Positions 16,515 to 25,608 of a stretch of DNA of 64,000 nt are shown here, in pieces (position 1 is the first letter of the stretch; every line of letters starts with the position of its first letter). The stretch comes from Brevibacillus_D fluminis_A (GTDB taxonomy: Bacteria; Bacillota; Bacilli; Brevibacillales; Brevibacillaceae). The stretch is taken from assembly GCF_052072235.1 (NCBI RefSeq), contig NZ_CM125436.1, positions 1,110,001-1,174,000 of the forward strand, read 5' to 3'. The notes under the pieces were generated by a model. The model was not told the origin of the DNA, did not search any database, and was given only the letters and a program-made list of their open reading frames with translations. The position numbers and the translations under genes were made by a program.

Positions 16515-18198
16515 AGATATGAGCTTTGCCGAGCTGAATGCGCGGGATCGGGCCAAAGCCGTATTGGACGCGGGTACGTTTCGCGAGCTGCTCGGGCCAT
16601 TTGACAGGATGGAGTCGCCCCATTTGGCACCGCAGGGCATCGTGCCGCAGAGCGATGACGGCGTAGTGGTCGGACGCGGCTTGATCGCAGGCGTTCCGGC
16701 CGTTGTCATCTCGATAGAGGGAGCGTTTCAAGGCGGCGGGATCGGTGAGGTGTCCGGAGCCAAGATCGCCGGGGCGCTTGAACTCGCGCTGGCCGACTGG
16801 AAAAAAGGCATCCCGACGCGCCCCGTCGTCTTGTTTGATACGGGAGGCGTGCGTTTGCAAGAGGCGAACTACGGGCTATTATCGATTGCCGAGATCGGGG
16901 CTGCGGTCGTCGCGCTGCGCGAGCATACGCCTGTCGTCGGGGTGATCCCGGGCAAAATCGGCTGCTTTGGCGGCATGGGCATCACGGCGGCGCTGTTCAG
17001 CTACCTGCTGATGACGAAAGAAGGGCGCTTTGGCCTGAACGGGCCGGAGGTGATCGAGCAGGAGGCGGGGATTGAAGAATTTGATGCCAGCGACCGGATG
17101 CTCATCTGGCAGACGATCGGCGGCGCCCAGCGTCAAGCGACCGGCTTTGTCGATGAGATGGTGGAAGACAGCGAGTCATTGATCCGGGCAAGGGTGCAGG
17201 CAGCCTTTGAAAAAGGCATCCCGGCGACGCACCGCACGCAACAGGTCGAGCGATATACGGCCTTGTTGCAGTCCATCGATCCGCAAGCGCCGCTCAATCC
17301 CGCTGGTTTCCGCGAGCTGTGGGCAAAAGCGCAGGCAGGCGAGCTGGCAACCACACCGCAGCCAAATCGTATAGCGGCGGTTAGCGATGCGGTGAAAAGC
17401 CGGGGGAGAACGTGGTTTCAGGCATTGGCAGGGCATGCTGGCACGGACAGCCCCAACGCATCCGTGCTGATGGCAGACGCGCAGCTCGACGATCAGCGGG
17501 TGCGCTATATTGCGGTTGTCCCCAATCCGCAAGCGCGCTTTCCACGGGCGAGCGAAGGGGAAGTGGGGCTTGAGGAAGGCTGGGCCATCGCTCGCGCAGT
17601 ACGTCAAGCCATCGCAGAGGATCAGGGGAAAGAGCCGCGTGCCATCGTGGCGATCGTCGATGTGCCGAGCCAGGCCTATGGCTATCGCGAAGAGCTGCTC
17701 GGAATTCATTATGCGCTGGCGGCAGCGGCAGATGCGTATGCAAGCGCCAGAATGGCAGGTCATCCGGTCATCGCGCTTTTGGTCGGCAACGCCATTTCCG
17801 GCGCTTTCCTCGCCCACGGCTTCCAGGCAAACCGCTTGCTGGCGCTGGATGACCCTGGCGTCAGCGTGCAGGCGATGTCCAGGCAGTCGGCCAGCCGCAT
17901 CACCCGCCGGACCATCGGGGAGCTGGAAGAAGCGACGAAAAAGGTGCCAGCGATGGCGTATGATATTCGTTCTTTTGCCAGCCTGGGCGCACTGCACGAG
18001 CTGATCGAGGGCATCAACGCGGAGATGCCGACAGCAGCGGATATTCGAACGATGCAAGCCAAACTGCGTGAGGCGATCGCGGATGCGCGCAGCGGCCCGC
18101 GCGATTTGAGCAGCAGGCTTGCCGCAGAAGCCGCCATTGCAGGCGGACGATCCGCATCCATCGCGGTGCGCAGCAAGCTTGCGGCCCAATGGGAATGA
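16501..18198 (+). CDS. mdcDE: Fused malonate decarboxylase beta-gamma subunit (MdcD-MdcE)
   Basis: 565 residues from ATG 16501, chosen because GGAGGTG lies 8 nt upstream; ATG 16519 is an alternative. Residues 1 to about 285 are MdcD (RELLGPFDRMESPHLAPQGI, VPQSDDGVVVGRG, TGGVRLQEANYGL, GCFGGMGITAAL). From about residue 300 it is MdcE (RGRTWFQALAGH, NPQARFPRASEGEVGLEEGW, VDVPSQAYGYREELLG, SGAFLAHGFQANRLLALDD). The crotonase-fold pair decarboxylates malonyl on MdcC to acetyl plus CO2. The two are separate genes in Klebsiella and Acinetobacter. The natural fusion fixes their 1:1 ratio. Confidence 0.93.
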   Translation: MRETRDMSFAELNARDRAKAVLDAGTFRELLGPFDRMESPHLAPQGIVPQSDDGVVVGRGLIAGVPAVVISIEGAFQGGGIGEVSGAKIAGALELALADWKKGIPTRPVVLFDTGGVRLQEANYGLLSIAEIGAAVVALREHTPVVGVIPGKIGCFGGMGITAALFSYLLMTKEGRFGLNGPEVIEQEAGIEEFDASDRMLIWQTIGGAQRQATGFVDEMVEDSESLIRARVQAAFEKGIPATHRTQQVERYTALLQSIDPQAPLNPAGFRELWAKAQAGELATTPQPNRIAAVSDAVKSRGRTWFQALAGHAGTDSPNASVLMADAQLDDQRVRYIAVVPNPQARFPRASEGEVGLEEGWAIARAVRQAIAEDQGKEPRAIVAIVDVPSQAYGYREELLGIHYALAAAADAYASARMAGHPVIALLVGNAISGAFLAHGFQANRLLALDDPGVSVQAMSRQSASRITRRTIGELEEATKKVPAMAYDIRSFASLGALHELIEGINAEMPTAADIRTMQAKLREAIADARSGPRDLSSRLAAEAAIAGGRSASIAVRSKLAAQWE

Positions 18199-18818
18199 GG
18201 CCCCACGATCTGGTCAGGCTGGCTCGCCCCGAAGCCCTCATTTGCCATGGCCAGCAGCCGGAATGGGTGGCCCCGTCGCTTGGGCGCGCTCCGTATGCTG
18301 TCATTCGCCGCGTTCCCCTCATGCCGGGGATGGTCCCCGTCGGCGTGCGCGGCGAGGCGCGCTCGGAACGCTTCGCGGCCTTTGCGGACGATGCCAATAT
18401 CGCCGAAATCATTACGCCTGAACAGCTTGCCATGCAGCAAGCGTGGAACAGGCTGGACCGGACTCGCCAAATCGGCGCGCTGCGGTCGCTTCCCTTCATC
18501 GCCCGGCTGTTCGCTGATTATGCGCTGGCATGGGGGCCTGTTGGCAGCGTCGGGTTTGAGCTGGCGAGCGGGCTTGTGACCGCGAAAGCCGCCAGCGATC
18601 TGGATGTTGTCGTACGTGTGCCGGAGCCGCTGGACAGGAACATCGCAGCGGAGCTGTACGCCGAGCTTGGCCACACGCCAGCACGGGTGGATGTGCAGCT
18701 TGAGACGCCGCTTGGCGCCATCGCGCTCGCCGAATATGCCAGCTCCGTTCGTCCGATGCTGCTAAAAACTTTTCACGGTCCACGTTTGACTGCTGATCCG
18801 TGGGACGCGGCGGTTTGA
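18195..18818 (+). CDS. mdcG: Malonate decarboxylase holo-[ACP] synthase (phosphoribosyl-dephospho-CoA transferase)
   Basis: 207 residues; ATG 18195 overlaps the mdcDE stop as ATGA and begins MRPHDLVRL as in other MdcG proteins. ATG 18189 is a possible alternative. Nucleotidyltransferase-type motif WGPVGSVGFELASG followed by SDLDVVVR, and later RVDVQLETPLGAIAL, are diagnostic. It attaches the triphosphoribosyl-dephospho-CoA made by MdcB to Ser25 of MdcC. It is the last gene of the operon. No MdcF or MdcLM-type malonate carrier follows, so uptake must be encoded elsewhere. Confidence 0.93.
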   Translation: MRPHDLVRLARPEALICHGQQPEWVAPSLGRAPYAVIRRVPLMPGMVPVGVRGEARSERFAAFADDANIAEIITPEQLAMQQAWNRLDRTRQIGALRSLPFIARLFADYALAWGPVGSVGFELASGLVTAKAASDLDVVVRVPEPLDRNIAAELYAELGHTPARVDVQLETPLGAIALAEYASSVRPMLLKTFHGPRLTADPWDAAV

Positions 18819-18823
18819 CACAC

Positions 18824-18862
18824 ACAAAAAAAAACACACGCGAGTCGGCTGTGTTTTTTTTC
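18824..18862. terminator. Bidirectional terminator after the mdc operon
   Basis: An A-run plus CACA (18826-18838) pairs with TGTG plus T-run (18850-18861). It separates mdcG from the convergent DUF2834 gene. Confidence 0.75.
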
Positions 18863-18877
18863 ACGTCCATGCCCCTC

Positions 18878-19210
18878 CTAAAAAAGCGAGGACGTTTTCG
18901 CGCGTTCGCACGCTTTTTGCCTGAAAAAGAGAAACAGAGGAAGGGCAAAAGACAACCCGACCGTTACCGTCGCCACGATATAAAGCCACCAATGCTGCAT
19001 CTGCAACCTCCTCGCTTCCTGAACCAGAAACACAAAGAAGACGAGACAGCAGATGAGGAAATCGGTGGCGAAAAACGTGGAAATGTTGTTTGCGAACAAT
19101 TCGGCGGCAAATTCCTTGAAGTCGAGTCCGTTTGCGCGAAGGAACGGGATGAAATGCCGGTAAGGCAAAACGGCTCCGGCAGCAGCCAGAAGCAAATACA
19201 CGCTTTTCAT
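18878..19210 (-). CDS. DUF2834 family membrane protein
   Basis: 110 residues from ATG 19210, preceded by AAGGTGG at suitable distance. Three or four membrane helices are visible (SVYLLLAAAGAVLPYRHFIP, FATDFLICCLVFFVFLVQE, WWLYIVATVTVGLSFALPLF). The pattern LP-Y-x-x-FIPFL...LFAN.ISTFFA.D is the DUF2834 signature as I know it. The function is unknown. It lies downstream of the LysR gene on the same strand and may be co-transcribed with it. Confidence 0.8.
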   Translation of the reverse strand: MKSVYLLLAAAGAVLPYRHFIPFLRANGLDFKEFAAELFANNISTFFATDFLICCLVFFVFLVQEARRLQMQHWWLYIVATVTVGLSFALPLFLFFRQKACERAKTSSLF

Positions 19211-19279
19211 GTCAGCATCCACCTTGTCTTTTTTACACAATTATACAATTTGCGGAAAATGGAGCAAGATCGAATGTTT

Positions 19280-20146
19280 TTACGCCAGCCAAGACTGGAT
19301 GCTGCGGATGAACGTTTTGGCCGCCGGTGAAATCGTCTCCAAATTTTGCGCCGCGATCCCGATGGAACGATACGGCTCGCCCGCAAGCGGGAGAATGCGC
19401 ACGTTGTCCGGGATGCGGAACAGCACCATCTCCGGCAAAATGCTGACGCCCAATCCGTTCTGTACCATGGAGATGATCGCCTGGTCATCCGCCAGCTCAA
19501 AGCGGATGCGCGGGACGATCTTGTGCTTTTGGAAAATGCGCCGAACGTCGTTATCGCAGCTTTCCGTTGGCATGATGAACCATTCGTGGGCAAGCTGCTC
19601 GATTTGGACTTGCGTTTGCTGCTCAAGCGGATGTCCGGCCGGCACCATGCAGAGCATCCGGTCTTTACGCAGCGGCAAAATGTCGAACGCTTTGGCCACA
19701 GGCAGGGAGACGAAGCCGAAATCAACGGCGCCGCTGCTGACCCAATGATCGATATCCTCGTAATCCCCCTCCAGCAGCTTGATTTCGATGGCCGGGTGGT
19801 TCAGCTGGAACTGCTTCATGATCTCAGGCAGCCACTGGACGGAGACGCTGGAAAACGTCCCGATGCGCACGGTCCCGCTCTCCAGTCCGTTGATCGTGGC
19901 GATTTCCTGCGCCAACTGCTCCCGCCAGCGCAAAATTTCGCGGACATGCCGCAGCACGCGCTCGCCATTGGCTGTCAGGCTGATACCCGAGCGTCCACGA
20001 ACGAGAAGGGAGAAGCCCCACTCCGACTCCAAGCTCGCAATCGCGTGACTCACAGCCGACTGGGTCAACCCGAGCGTATCTGCGGCTTTGGTCAGGCTCC
20101 CTAGCTCAACGATCGTGCTGAATACCTCGAATTTGGTCAAAGACAT
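19280..20146 (-). CDS. LysR family transcriptional regulator
   Basis: 288 residues from ATG 20146 (GGTGATAGGA before it); earlier in-frame starts lack a ribosome binding site and would add an odd N-terminus. The LysR helix-turn-helix is clear (FSTIVELGSLTKAADTLGL then TQSAVSHAIASLE), followed by the effector domain (GTVRIGTFSSVSVQWLPEIM, VQNGLGVSILPEMV). It diverges from the EamA-type exporter at 20263, and the 116 bp between them should hold the operator; control of that exporter is the classical arrangement. Confidence 0.9.
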   Translation of the reverse strand: MSLTKFEVFSTIVELGSLTKAADTLGLTQSAVSHAIASLESEWGFSLLVRGRSGISLTANGERVLRHVREILRWREQLAQEIATINGLESGTVRIGTFSSVSVQWLPEIMKQFQLNHPAIEIKLLEGDYEDIDHWVSSGAVDFGFVSLPVAKAFDILPLRKDRMLCMVPAGHPLEQQTQVQIEQLAHEWFIMPTESCDNDVRRIFQKHKIVPRIRFELADDQAIISMVQNGLGVSILPEMVLFRIPDNVRILPLAGEPYRSIGIAAQNLETISPAAKTFIRSIQSWLA

Positions 20147-20262
20147 TCCTATCACCAACACATGAATTTTTTTAAAACATGCCATGATAAACATTCATTT
20201 TTCTTGTCTAAATCCTACTCGTATACTTAGCAGTAAGCAAGCGGAAAAGAGGCAGATACGGG

Positions 20263-21159
20263 ATGAGGACACAGGCAAAAGCGGACGGAATGCTGGTCAT
20301 CGTGACGCTGTTTTGGGGGTCATCGTATTTATTCATGAAAATGGGGCTCACCGCCCTGCAGGAATTCAATCTGATCGCACTCCGGTTCGGGATTGCCTTC
20401 CTGTTGGCCGGGCTGATCTTTTACCGGCGCATGCTGCAAAGCGATTGGAAGACGATTCGCTCGGCACTTGTTTTGGGCACGATCTTGTTCGGGGTGTTTG
20501 CCAGCGTGACGTTCGGGGTGAAAATGACGACGACCGCAAACGCCGGGTTTCTCGTCAGCCTCACCGTCATCATTGTTCCGATTCTTTCGTCGATTGTCGG
20601 TCGCAAAATTCCGGAGGGAAAGGTGATCGTCGGGGTGATTCTGGCCATCGTCGGGATCGGGCTTATGACCGTCACCAGCTCGCTTGCAATCGGAACGGGC
20701 GATATGCTTTGCATCGTGACTGCTGTTTGCTACGCTTTGCATATTTTGACCACGGGCGCTTTGACCAAGCACGTCGACTCGATCGCGCTGGGCGTTTGGC
20801 AATTGGGCGTTACGGCTGCAATCGCGCTGGCGTTTTCCTTCTGCGTCGAGACGCCGCAGCTCCCGTCAACACCTGCATCGTGGACGGCGGTGATGGCGTT
20901 GAGCATTTTGTGCAGCGGCGTAGGCTTCATCGTGCAGACGACGGCGCAAAAATTTACGACGCCTACGCATACCGGACTGATTTTTTCGCTCGAACCCATT
21001 TTCGCTGCGCTGTTCGCCATCCTGTTCCTTGGCGAGACGCTTACGCTACGAAGCTATGTCGGGGCCGCGACCGTGCTCGCAGGCGTCTTGGTGGCGGAGC
21101 TTGACTGGGCCAAAATGCTGCGGAAACGGAAGCGCGGGGCATCTGTCGAGTGCGGATAA
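20263..21159 (+). CDS. EamA/DMT family transporter (RhaT/YdcZ-like exporter)
   Basis: 298 residues with about ten membrane helices in two EamA repeats: MLVIVTLFWGSSYLFMKMGL and GDMLCIVTAVCYALHILTTG open the halves, and FSLEPIFAALFAILFLGETL is the classic second-repeat ending. Such proteins export amino acids or other metabolites; the substrate is unknown. It is divergent from the LysR gene, which probably controls it. A short uncertain frame and a terminator follow. Confidence 0.88.
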   Translation: MRTQAKADGMLVIVTLFWGSSYLFMKMGLTALQEFNLIALRFGIAFLLAGLIFYRRMLQSDWKTIRSALVLGTILFGVFASVTFGVKMTTTANAGFLVSLTVIIVPILSSIVGRKIPEGKVIVGVILAIVGIGLMTVTSSLAIGTGDMLCIVTAVCYALHILTTGALTKHVDSIALGVWQLGVTAAIALAFSFCVETPQLPSTPASWTAVMALSILCSGVGFIVQTTAQKFTTPTHTGLIFSLEPIFAALFAILFLGETLTLRSYVGAATVLAGVLVAELDWAKMLRKRKRGASVECG

Positions 21160-21195
21160 AAAAGAAAACAAGAAGAGGCCAAGGGAATCGTATCT

Positions 21196-21360
21196 TTGGC
21201 GCGATCGAGGCCGCCACTGGCGAATATCGGGGATGAGGTGGGGAGCAGGAAGCAGTCGGATGACCTGTTCCTGATCGTGTTCGAGGAAGCGATCCGGCAC
21301 GACTATGTTGAAAAGAATGCGGACAGTTCCATGAGCGAGGGGCACAACCGATTGCGTTAA
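21196..21360 (+). CDS. Uncertain small ORF, 54 codons
   Basis: TTG at 21196 follows AAGGGAATCGTATC and opens a frame to TAA 21360 (SDDLFLIVFEEAIRHDYVEK is the most protein-like piece). Its end overlaps the terminator stem. It may be a tiny gene or the tail of a lost one; I do not recognise it. Confidence 0.2.
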   Translation: MARSRPPLANIGDEVGSRKQSDDLFLIVFEEAIRHDYVEKNADSSMSEGHNRLR

Positions 21361-21378
21361 AAGCGGTTGTGCCTTTTT
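21341..21378 (+). terminator. Rho-independent terminator
   Basis: GGCACAACCG pairs with CGGTTGTGCC (21364-21373), then TTTTT. Confidence 0.85.
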
Positions 21379-21401
21379 GGATGTGACGCGGCGTCGAGAT
21401 G

Positions 21402-21626
21402 CTAATCGTTTTCGCTTTCGCGCCGTTTTTCGTGCCAAAACGTGATGAAGGCAAGGCCGATGAAGCACAGGGCGGCGAGCAGATAGAGAGAGAACTGAAA
21501 CCACACGACTTTTTCGTTCGGGCCGTTTCCGATCGGGCCGACCCGCGGGGCGTACGGCGCGTACAGGCACCAGAACGCTAACCCGAGGTTCACGAGCCCG
21601 ACCAGAAACTGCACATATTTCCACAT
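21402..21626 (-). CDS. Small membrane protein, 74 aa
   Basis: ATG 21626 follows GGTGGGAGTC. Two hydrophobic segments (YVQFLVGLVNLGLAFWCLYA and FQFSLYLLAALCFIGLAFIT) flank a short loop, and the C-terminus is charged (EKRRESEND). I do not recognise the family. The longer frame to 21755 would overlap the epimerase remnant and has no start signal. Confidence 0.6.
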   Translation of the reverse strand: MWKYVQFLVGLVNLGLAFWCLYAPYAPRVGPIGNGPNEKVVWFQFSLYLLAALCFIGLAFITFWHEKRRESEND

Positions 21627-21693
21627 GACTCCCACCACCTGCACGTTTTTTGGCTGGAAGGCTGGTGCGGATGAAAACTCGTCTTGCCAAAGC

Positions 21694-21960
21694 TTACTCC
21701 CGCAACAAATCCCGCAACGTTTCTTCCAAATTCGTATGCCGGAAAGCAAATCCATAGTCCAGCAAGCGCTGTAGCACGCAATTTCTCCCCGTCAAGGCAA
21801 GGTCTGGCTCCGTGCACATGAACAGGCAGGCGTCGAGCTAGACAAGCGGAGCAGGTGCGGCAGGGGCCCAGCCTTTGTTCATCACCCGCCGGAGCGTGGC
21901 CATGAATTCGCGATTTAGGTCCAGTCGCATTATGCCGATCGGTTTTTGGCCTGTTGTCAT
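21694..21960 (-). pseudogene. C-terminal remnant of a TIGR01777-type NAD-dependent epimerase
   Basis: The minus-strand frame reads NREFMATLRRVMNKGWAPAA, a TAG, LDACLFMCTEPDLALTGRN and CVLQRLLDYGFAFRHTNLEE, then TLRDLLRE and stop at 21694. This matches the C-terminal (DUF1731-like) part of TIGR01777 sugar-nucleotide epimerases, where the usual text is roughly R-x-L-x-x-G-F-x-F-x-x-P-x-L-E-x-A-L-R-D-L-L. Only about 88 codons remain and they carry a stop, so it is not functional. It abuts the germination operon. Confidence 0.55.
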
Positions 21961-23111
21961 TTGCGCAAATGATATTTGCCGGTATTTTCGATCGTGACCG
22001 TTACCGTCAATGGTTCAAGCGAGTCTGCCTGCAGGGGAAAAGCCTGTTTGGGACCGAAATACGTCTTCCAGGTCGCCGGATCATGCAAATACAGCGCGTA
22101 GCCGAGCTGGTACAAGTCGATTTGGTGCTTGAGTCCATTCGCATAGGTATCCTTGATTTCCTTGATGACCTGTTTTTGGGCAAGCTCCTGCAGCTCGGCT
22201 TCCGCAATCGTTTGTCCCAGCTCGTTCACGCTCCCGGTTAAGCGAATATGAACGCGAAAGGTCAATTTGCCGCCATCCTTGACAGGCTCAATGCTTACCT
22301 TTGGCTTGCGGAGCACGATGGTGGCGGCGAATTTGCCGTTTTTGGACAGGAATAGCGGCGTGCGTACCGTATCTGGATTGAACCAGCGCAGACCGATCAA
22401 ATCTTCGTGCGATAAAAAGCCTTTCATTTTCCCTTGATGATCCATGAAAAAGCTGCCATTCACTTCAAGGAGCGTGTGCTTTTTCCGATTATCCTTCCAG
22501 GTGGAGCGGTTTAAGGCGAGCGTGGGCAAATAGCTTGTTTTGCCTTTTTCATAGTAATACGAGATAAAGCGCTGAAACTGAAGGGGCATGATATAGGAAT
22601 TTTGCCGATACGACTCTTTTGGCTCGTGGAGGACCGAGGAGAGCGGCGATTCGTTAAAAAACGGAGTCGTGCTCAACAGCTGCTCCATCGGCGCCCGGCT
22701 GCCGAATGCCCATTTGGTGTAGCGGATTTCCCGGTACCGGTTGGTCAGGTCGAACAGGGCATCCCCTGCGTTCCGCAAGGCGTTTTCACTGTAGATGATC
22801 GCGTTGATATGGCTGTAGTAAAAGAGCTGCTGTGCACTTCGATACAGCTTGTCAATCGCCTCGTTGAGCGAAATGCCGGATGTCTTGCTGACCCATACAT
22901 GTGCGACTTCGCTCGGCTTGCCGCCTTCCTGCTTCGCAACGCTTGTGAAATCGAGCATCTGGGCGTACACGATAAACCTGTTTTTCTCATAATCGATACC
23001 GATCGCCGTGACGTAACTGATATGCTGGATCTCTTTCGCATCCCAACAGCCGGCAAGGGAGAAGAGACTGACGAAGGCAAGCGCGGCAGCGAGCATTCGC
23101 TTCTTTTTCAT
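21957..23111 (-). CDS. Ger(x)C family spore germination lipoprotein
   Basis: 384 residues with signal peptide and lipobox (LFSLAGC, Cys22), followed by WDAKEIQHISYVTAIGIDYE, the hallmark of GerAC/GerBC/GerKC proteins. The ATG overlaps the end of the GerA-type gene as ATGA. In Bacillus the C subunit is anchored on the outer face of the spore inner membrane and is needed for response to nutrient germinants. It is last of three genes here. Confidence 0.93.
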   Translation of the reverse strand: MKKKRMLAAALAFVSLFSLAGCWDAKEIQHISYVTAIGIDYEKNRFIVYAQMLDFTSVAKQEGGKPSEVAHVWVSKTSGISLNEAIDKLYRSAQQLFYYSHINAIIYSENALRNAGDALFDLTNRYREIRYTKWAFGSRAPMEQLLSTTPFFNESPLSSVLHEPKESYRQNSYIMPLQFQRFISYYYEKGKTSYLPTLALNRSTWKDNRKKHTLLEVNGSFFMDHQGKMKGFLSHEDLIGLRWFNPDTVRTPLFLSKNGKFAATIVLRKPKVSIEPVKDGGKLTFRVHIRLTGSVNELGQTIAEAELQELAQKQVIKEIKDTYANGLKHQIDLYQLGYALYLHDPATWKTYFGPKQAFPLQADSLEPLTVTVTIENTGKYHLRK

Positions 23112-24526
23112 CGCCGTCCATCTTCCTTCGTGGAATCGATCGTGTCGAGAAAGTCCGGGCGTCTGCGGAGCAAGCGCCAGTTTTTGGCGACGATGCCGAA
23201 CACGGCGTCGCGGACAGACAAGGGCGAGATGGGCGTCAAATAAGGGAGTCCGAACGATTGCTGCGCCGCGAGATGCTGGATCAGCACGATGACGGACAGA
23301 ACAAACCCGTACATGCCGAGAATGGAAGAAGCGAGAAAAATCGCAATCCGCAGCATGCTGACAGCCCCGGCCAACGCTTGATTCGATAGCGTATAGTTCG
23401 CGACAGACGAGAGAGCGGCGACGATCAGCAAGGACGGCGAGATGAGCGCCGCGCGAATCGACGCATCCCCGATGACGATGCCGCCGACCACGGTTAATGT
23501 TTGGCTGATCGATCGCGGCAAGCGCGACCCTGCTTCACGGAACAAGTCCAGCAGAAACAGCATGAGAAACAGCTCCATCGATGCAGGCAAAGGCAGCCCG
23601 ATCCGTGTTTGGGTAATCGTCGCCAGCAGTGGAAAAGGCAGCTGATCCTGGTTGTATTGGGTGAGGGCGATCCAGAACCCCGGCAGCAATATCGAAATCA
23701 GCAAGCCGAAAATGCGAAGCACGCGGCTCACCGAGGTAATCCAAAACGGGAAATGCGAATCCTCAGGCGTTTTGAGTACGAGAAACAGATTCGCCGGCGC
23801 GATGATCACAAGCGGCGATCCCTCCACAAGCAGCAGAAACCGGCCCCGGCTCAGGCAATCGACGGCGAAATCCGGACGTCCGGAAAAAATGAACAGCGGA
23901 AAAAATGAAAACCGGCGCTCGCCAAGCAGGTCCTGCAACTGTGCCGCACTGATCAACGAATCGATATCGATCGCCGACAGACGGCTGCGGACTTTTTGCA
24001 CAAAAACCGGATTCACAATATCCTGCACGTACAGTAAGCCCACTTTTGTCGCACTGCGTTTTCCTACGAGATATTCTTCAACCGCAAGCGACTGGGAGCG
24101 GAATCGCTTGCGGATCAGGGCCAGATTCATGCCGTAATCCTCGACGAAGCCATCGCGCGGCCCATAGATCGAAATATCGATCGCCGACTCCTCGATGTTA
24201 CGGTTGGGTGATTTGGCGAGGGGGACCATGTAGATTTGCTGCACATCCCCAATCACCACGAGCAGCATCCCTGCAAAAATTTCACGAGCGAAGGCAGTTG
24301 CCGTGACCGGGGCTGTGTACGGGAGCATCTGGAGCGGAAGCGTCCGCATATCCAGCTCCGGGGACATCCGATGCAAGACGGGAAGCACGGTTTCGTTGAG
24401 TTGCTGGAGATCGCACAGGTTGACGCAATAAATCAGGGTGATTGTGCGGTTTGCTGGCAAGACGTGTTGATCCACCTTCACATCGGGACAATCGGCAAAC
24501 CATTTGCCGAAATCGACATCGGTCAT
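23108..24526 (-). CDS. GerA family spore germination protein (A subunit)
   Basis: 472 residues from ATG 24526, chosen because it overlaps the preceding stop as ATGA with GGAGG just upstream; the frame is open further but would extend into the permease gene. The N-terminal soluble domain (RTITLIYCVNLCDLQQLNE, SAIDISIYGPRDGFVEDYGM, RKRFRSQSLAVEEYLVGKRS) is followed by about five membrane helices and the conserved ending LPYLTPISPLSVRDA. The germinant cannot be predicted. Confidence 0.93.
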   Translation of the reverse strand: MTDVDFGKWFADCPDVKVDQHVLPANRTITLIYCVNLCDLQQLNETVLPVLHRMSPELDMRTLPLQMLPYTAPVTATAFAREIFAGMLLVVIGDVQQIYMVPLAKSPNRNIEESAIDISIYGPRDGFVEDYGMNLALIRKRFRSQSLAVEEYLVGKRSATKVGLLYVQDIVNPVFVQKVRSRLSAIDIDSLISAAQLQDLLGERRFSFFPLFIFSGRPDFAVDCLSRGRFLLLVEGSPLVIIAPANLFLVLKTPEDSHFPFWITSVSRVLRIFGLLISILLPGFWIALTQYNQDQLPFPLLATITQTRIGLPLPASMELFLMLFLLDLFREAGSRLPRSISQTLTVVGGIVIGDASIRAALISPSLLIVAALSSVANYTLSNQALAGAVSMLRIAIFLASSILGMYGFVLSVIVLIQHLAAQQSFGLPYLTPISPLSVRDAVFGIVAKNWRLLRRRPDFLDTIDSTKEDGRR

Positions 24527-25608
24527 GGCTGTATACCTCCGTGACGATGAAAGAATAGCCAAGCGATAGAAACGATGAGTGAAATGCCTGCGAAAATCGC
24601 AAGGTGCGCAGGCAAAAATGAAGTGAGCTGCAGTTCGAAAAGAATGGAATCGGGAATCGGCACCAATGCGAATGCAGCCATGGCAGCACCGCTCACGAGC
24701 AGCACGGTGCCCCGCCGATTTTGGCAAAAAACGGACAGGCAATCAGCGATGAGCCAAAGCGCAAGGGAAATGCGCACAAAAGCGCCGGACAGCCATTGAT
24801 AGATCGAAAAGAAGTCCACATGCTCGATGAAGCGTCCGAGCTGCAAAATTCTCCACTGTTCATAGGCCGGATAGCGCTGTTTGCTCGCTTCCACCGTTCC
24901 GAATTCGGCGATCGCGCCGGTCAGCGGACCGAGGGTCAAGCCAACCAGTATGACGAGCAGCAGCAGGAGCGTCCGATAGCGCACTCGCCCGCTGACGGTA
25001 TGGCCCAAAAGCAGTACAAAAAACAGCTCACAAAACCCGCTCCCTGCGTAAATCATGCCTGTCAGGACTGGCCCGACCCCGTTTTCCATAACGGGCAGCA
25101 GCAGCAAATAGTCTTTGTGCGGGAAATTGCCGATCGCCACGAAGTAGCCGAAAACCACGATGAACGGGAGGAGGATGCCGTTGGTGATAGCGAGCACTTT
25201 AATCCCGGATCGAGCGGTCGCCAAGCAGGCGAGAACAAAGGTGCTGGCCACCACAACGACCGGCGTGGAAGGCAAATAATTCACATGCGTCCAGTCTGTC
25301 GTTTCCTTTAGCGTGGTGGCCCCCACCCCCAATAAGGCGACAAGCAGGGGAAGGAGCACGAGCCATGCCCAACCGCCCCAACGTTCCCAAAGCCATTGAA
25401 CAAAAGGGCGTCCATCAGTCGCCTTGATCAAACGGTGGAGCAGGACGAGCCAGAGGAGGCTGCAGATGGCTGTAAAGCAGACGGAGAGCCAAGCGTCTTT
25501 GCCAGCCACATTGAGCAAAACAGGAATGATCGTCACGTGATTCAACAAGCCGGTTCCGGTTATGAGCAGCATCCCGAGTTGCAGAACTGAGATCATGCGA
25601 TAGTTCAT
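24523..25608 (-). CDS. GerAB/ArcD/ProY family endospore germination permease (B subunit)
   Basis: 361 residues and about ten membrane helices in an APC-like fold (for example MISVLQLGMLLITGTGLLNH and WLVLLPLLVALLGVGATTLK). B subunits of germinant receptors form the ligand-binding part in the spore inner membrane. It is the first gene of the operon, so the order is B-A-C instead of the classical A-B-C. AAAGGAACC lies before the ATG. No forespore (sigma-G) promoter was confidently found. Confidence 0.92.
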   Translation of the reverse strand: MNYRMISVLQLGMLLITGTGLLNHVTIIPVLLNVAGKDAWLSVCFTAICSLLWLVLLHRLIKATDGRPFVQWLWERWGGWAWLVLLPLLVALLGVGATTLKETTDWTHVNYLPSTPVVVVASTFVLACLATARSGIKVLAITNGILLPFIVVFGYFVAIGNFPHKDYLLLLPVMENGVGPVLTGMIYAGSGFCELFFVLLLGHTVSGRVRYRTLLLLLVILVGLTLGPLTGAIAEFGTVEASKQRYPAYEQWRILQLGRFIEHVDFFSIYQWLSGAFVRISLALWLIADCLSVFCQNRRGTVLLVSGAAMAAFALVPIPDSILFELQLTSFLPAHLAIFAGISLIVSIAWLFFHRHGGIQP

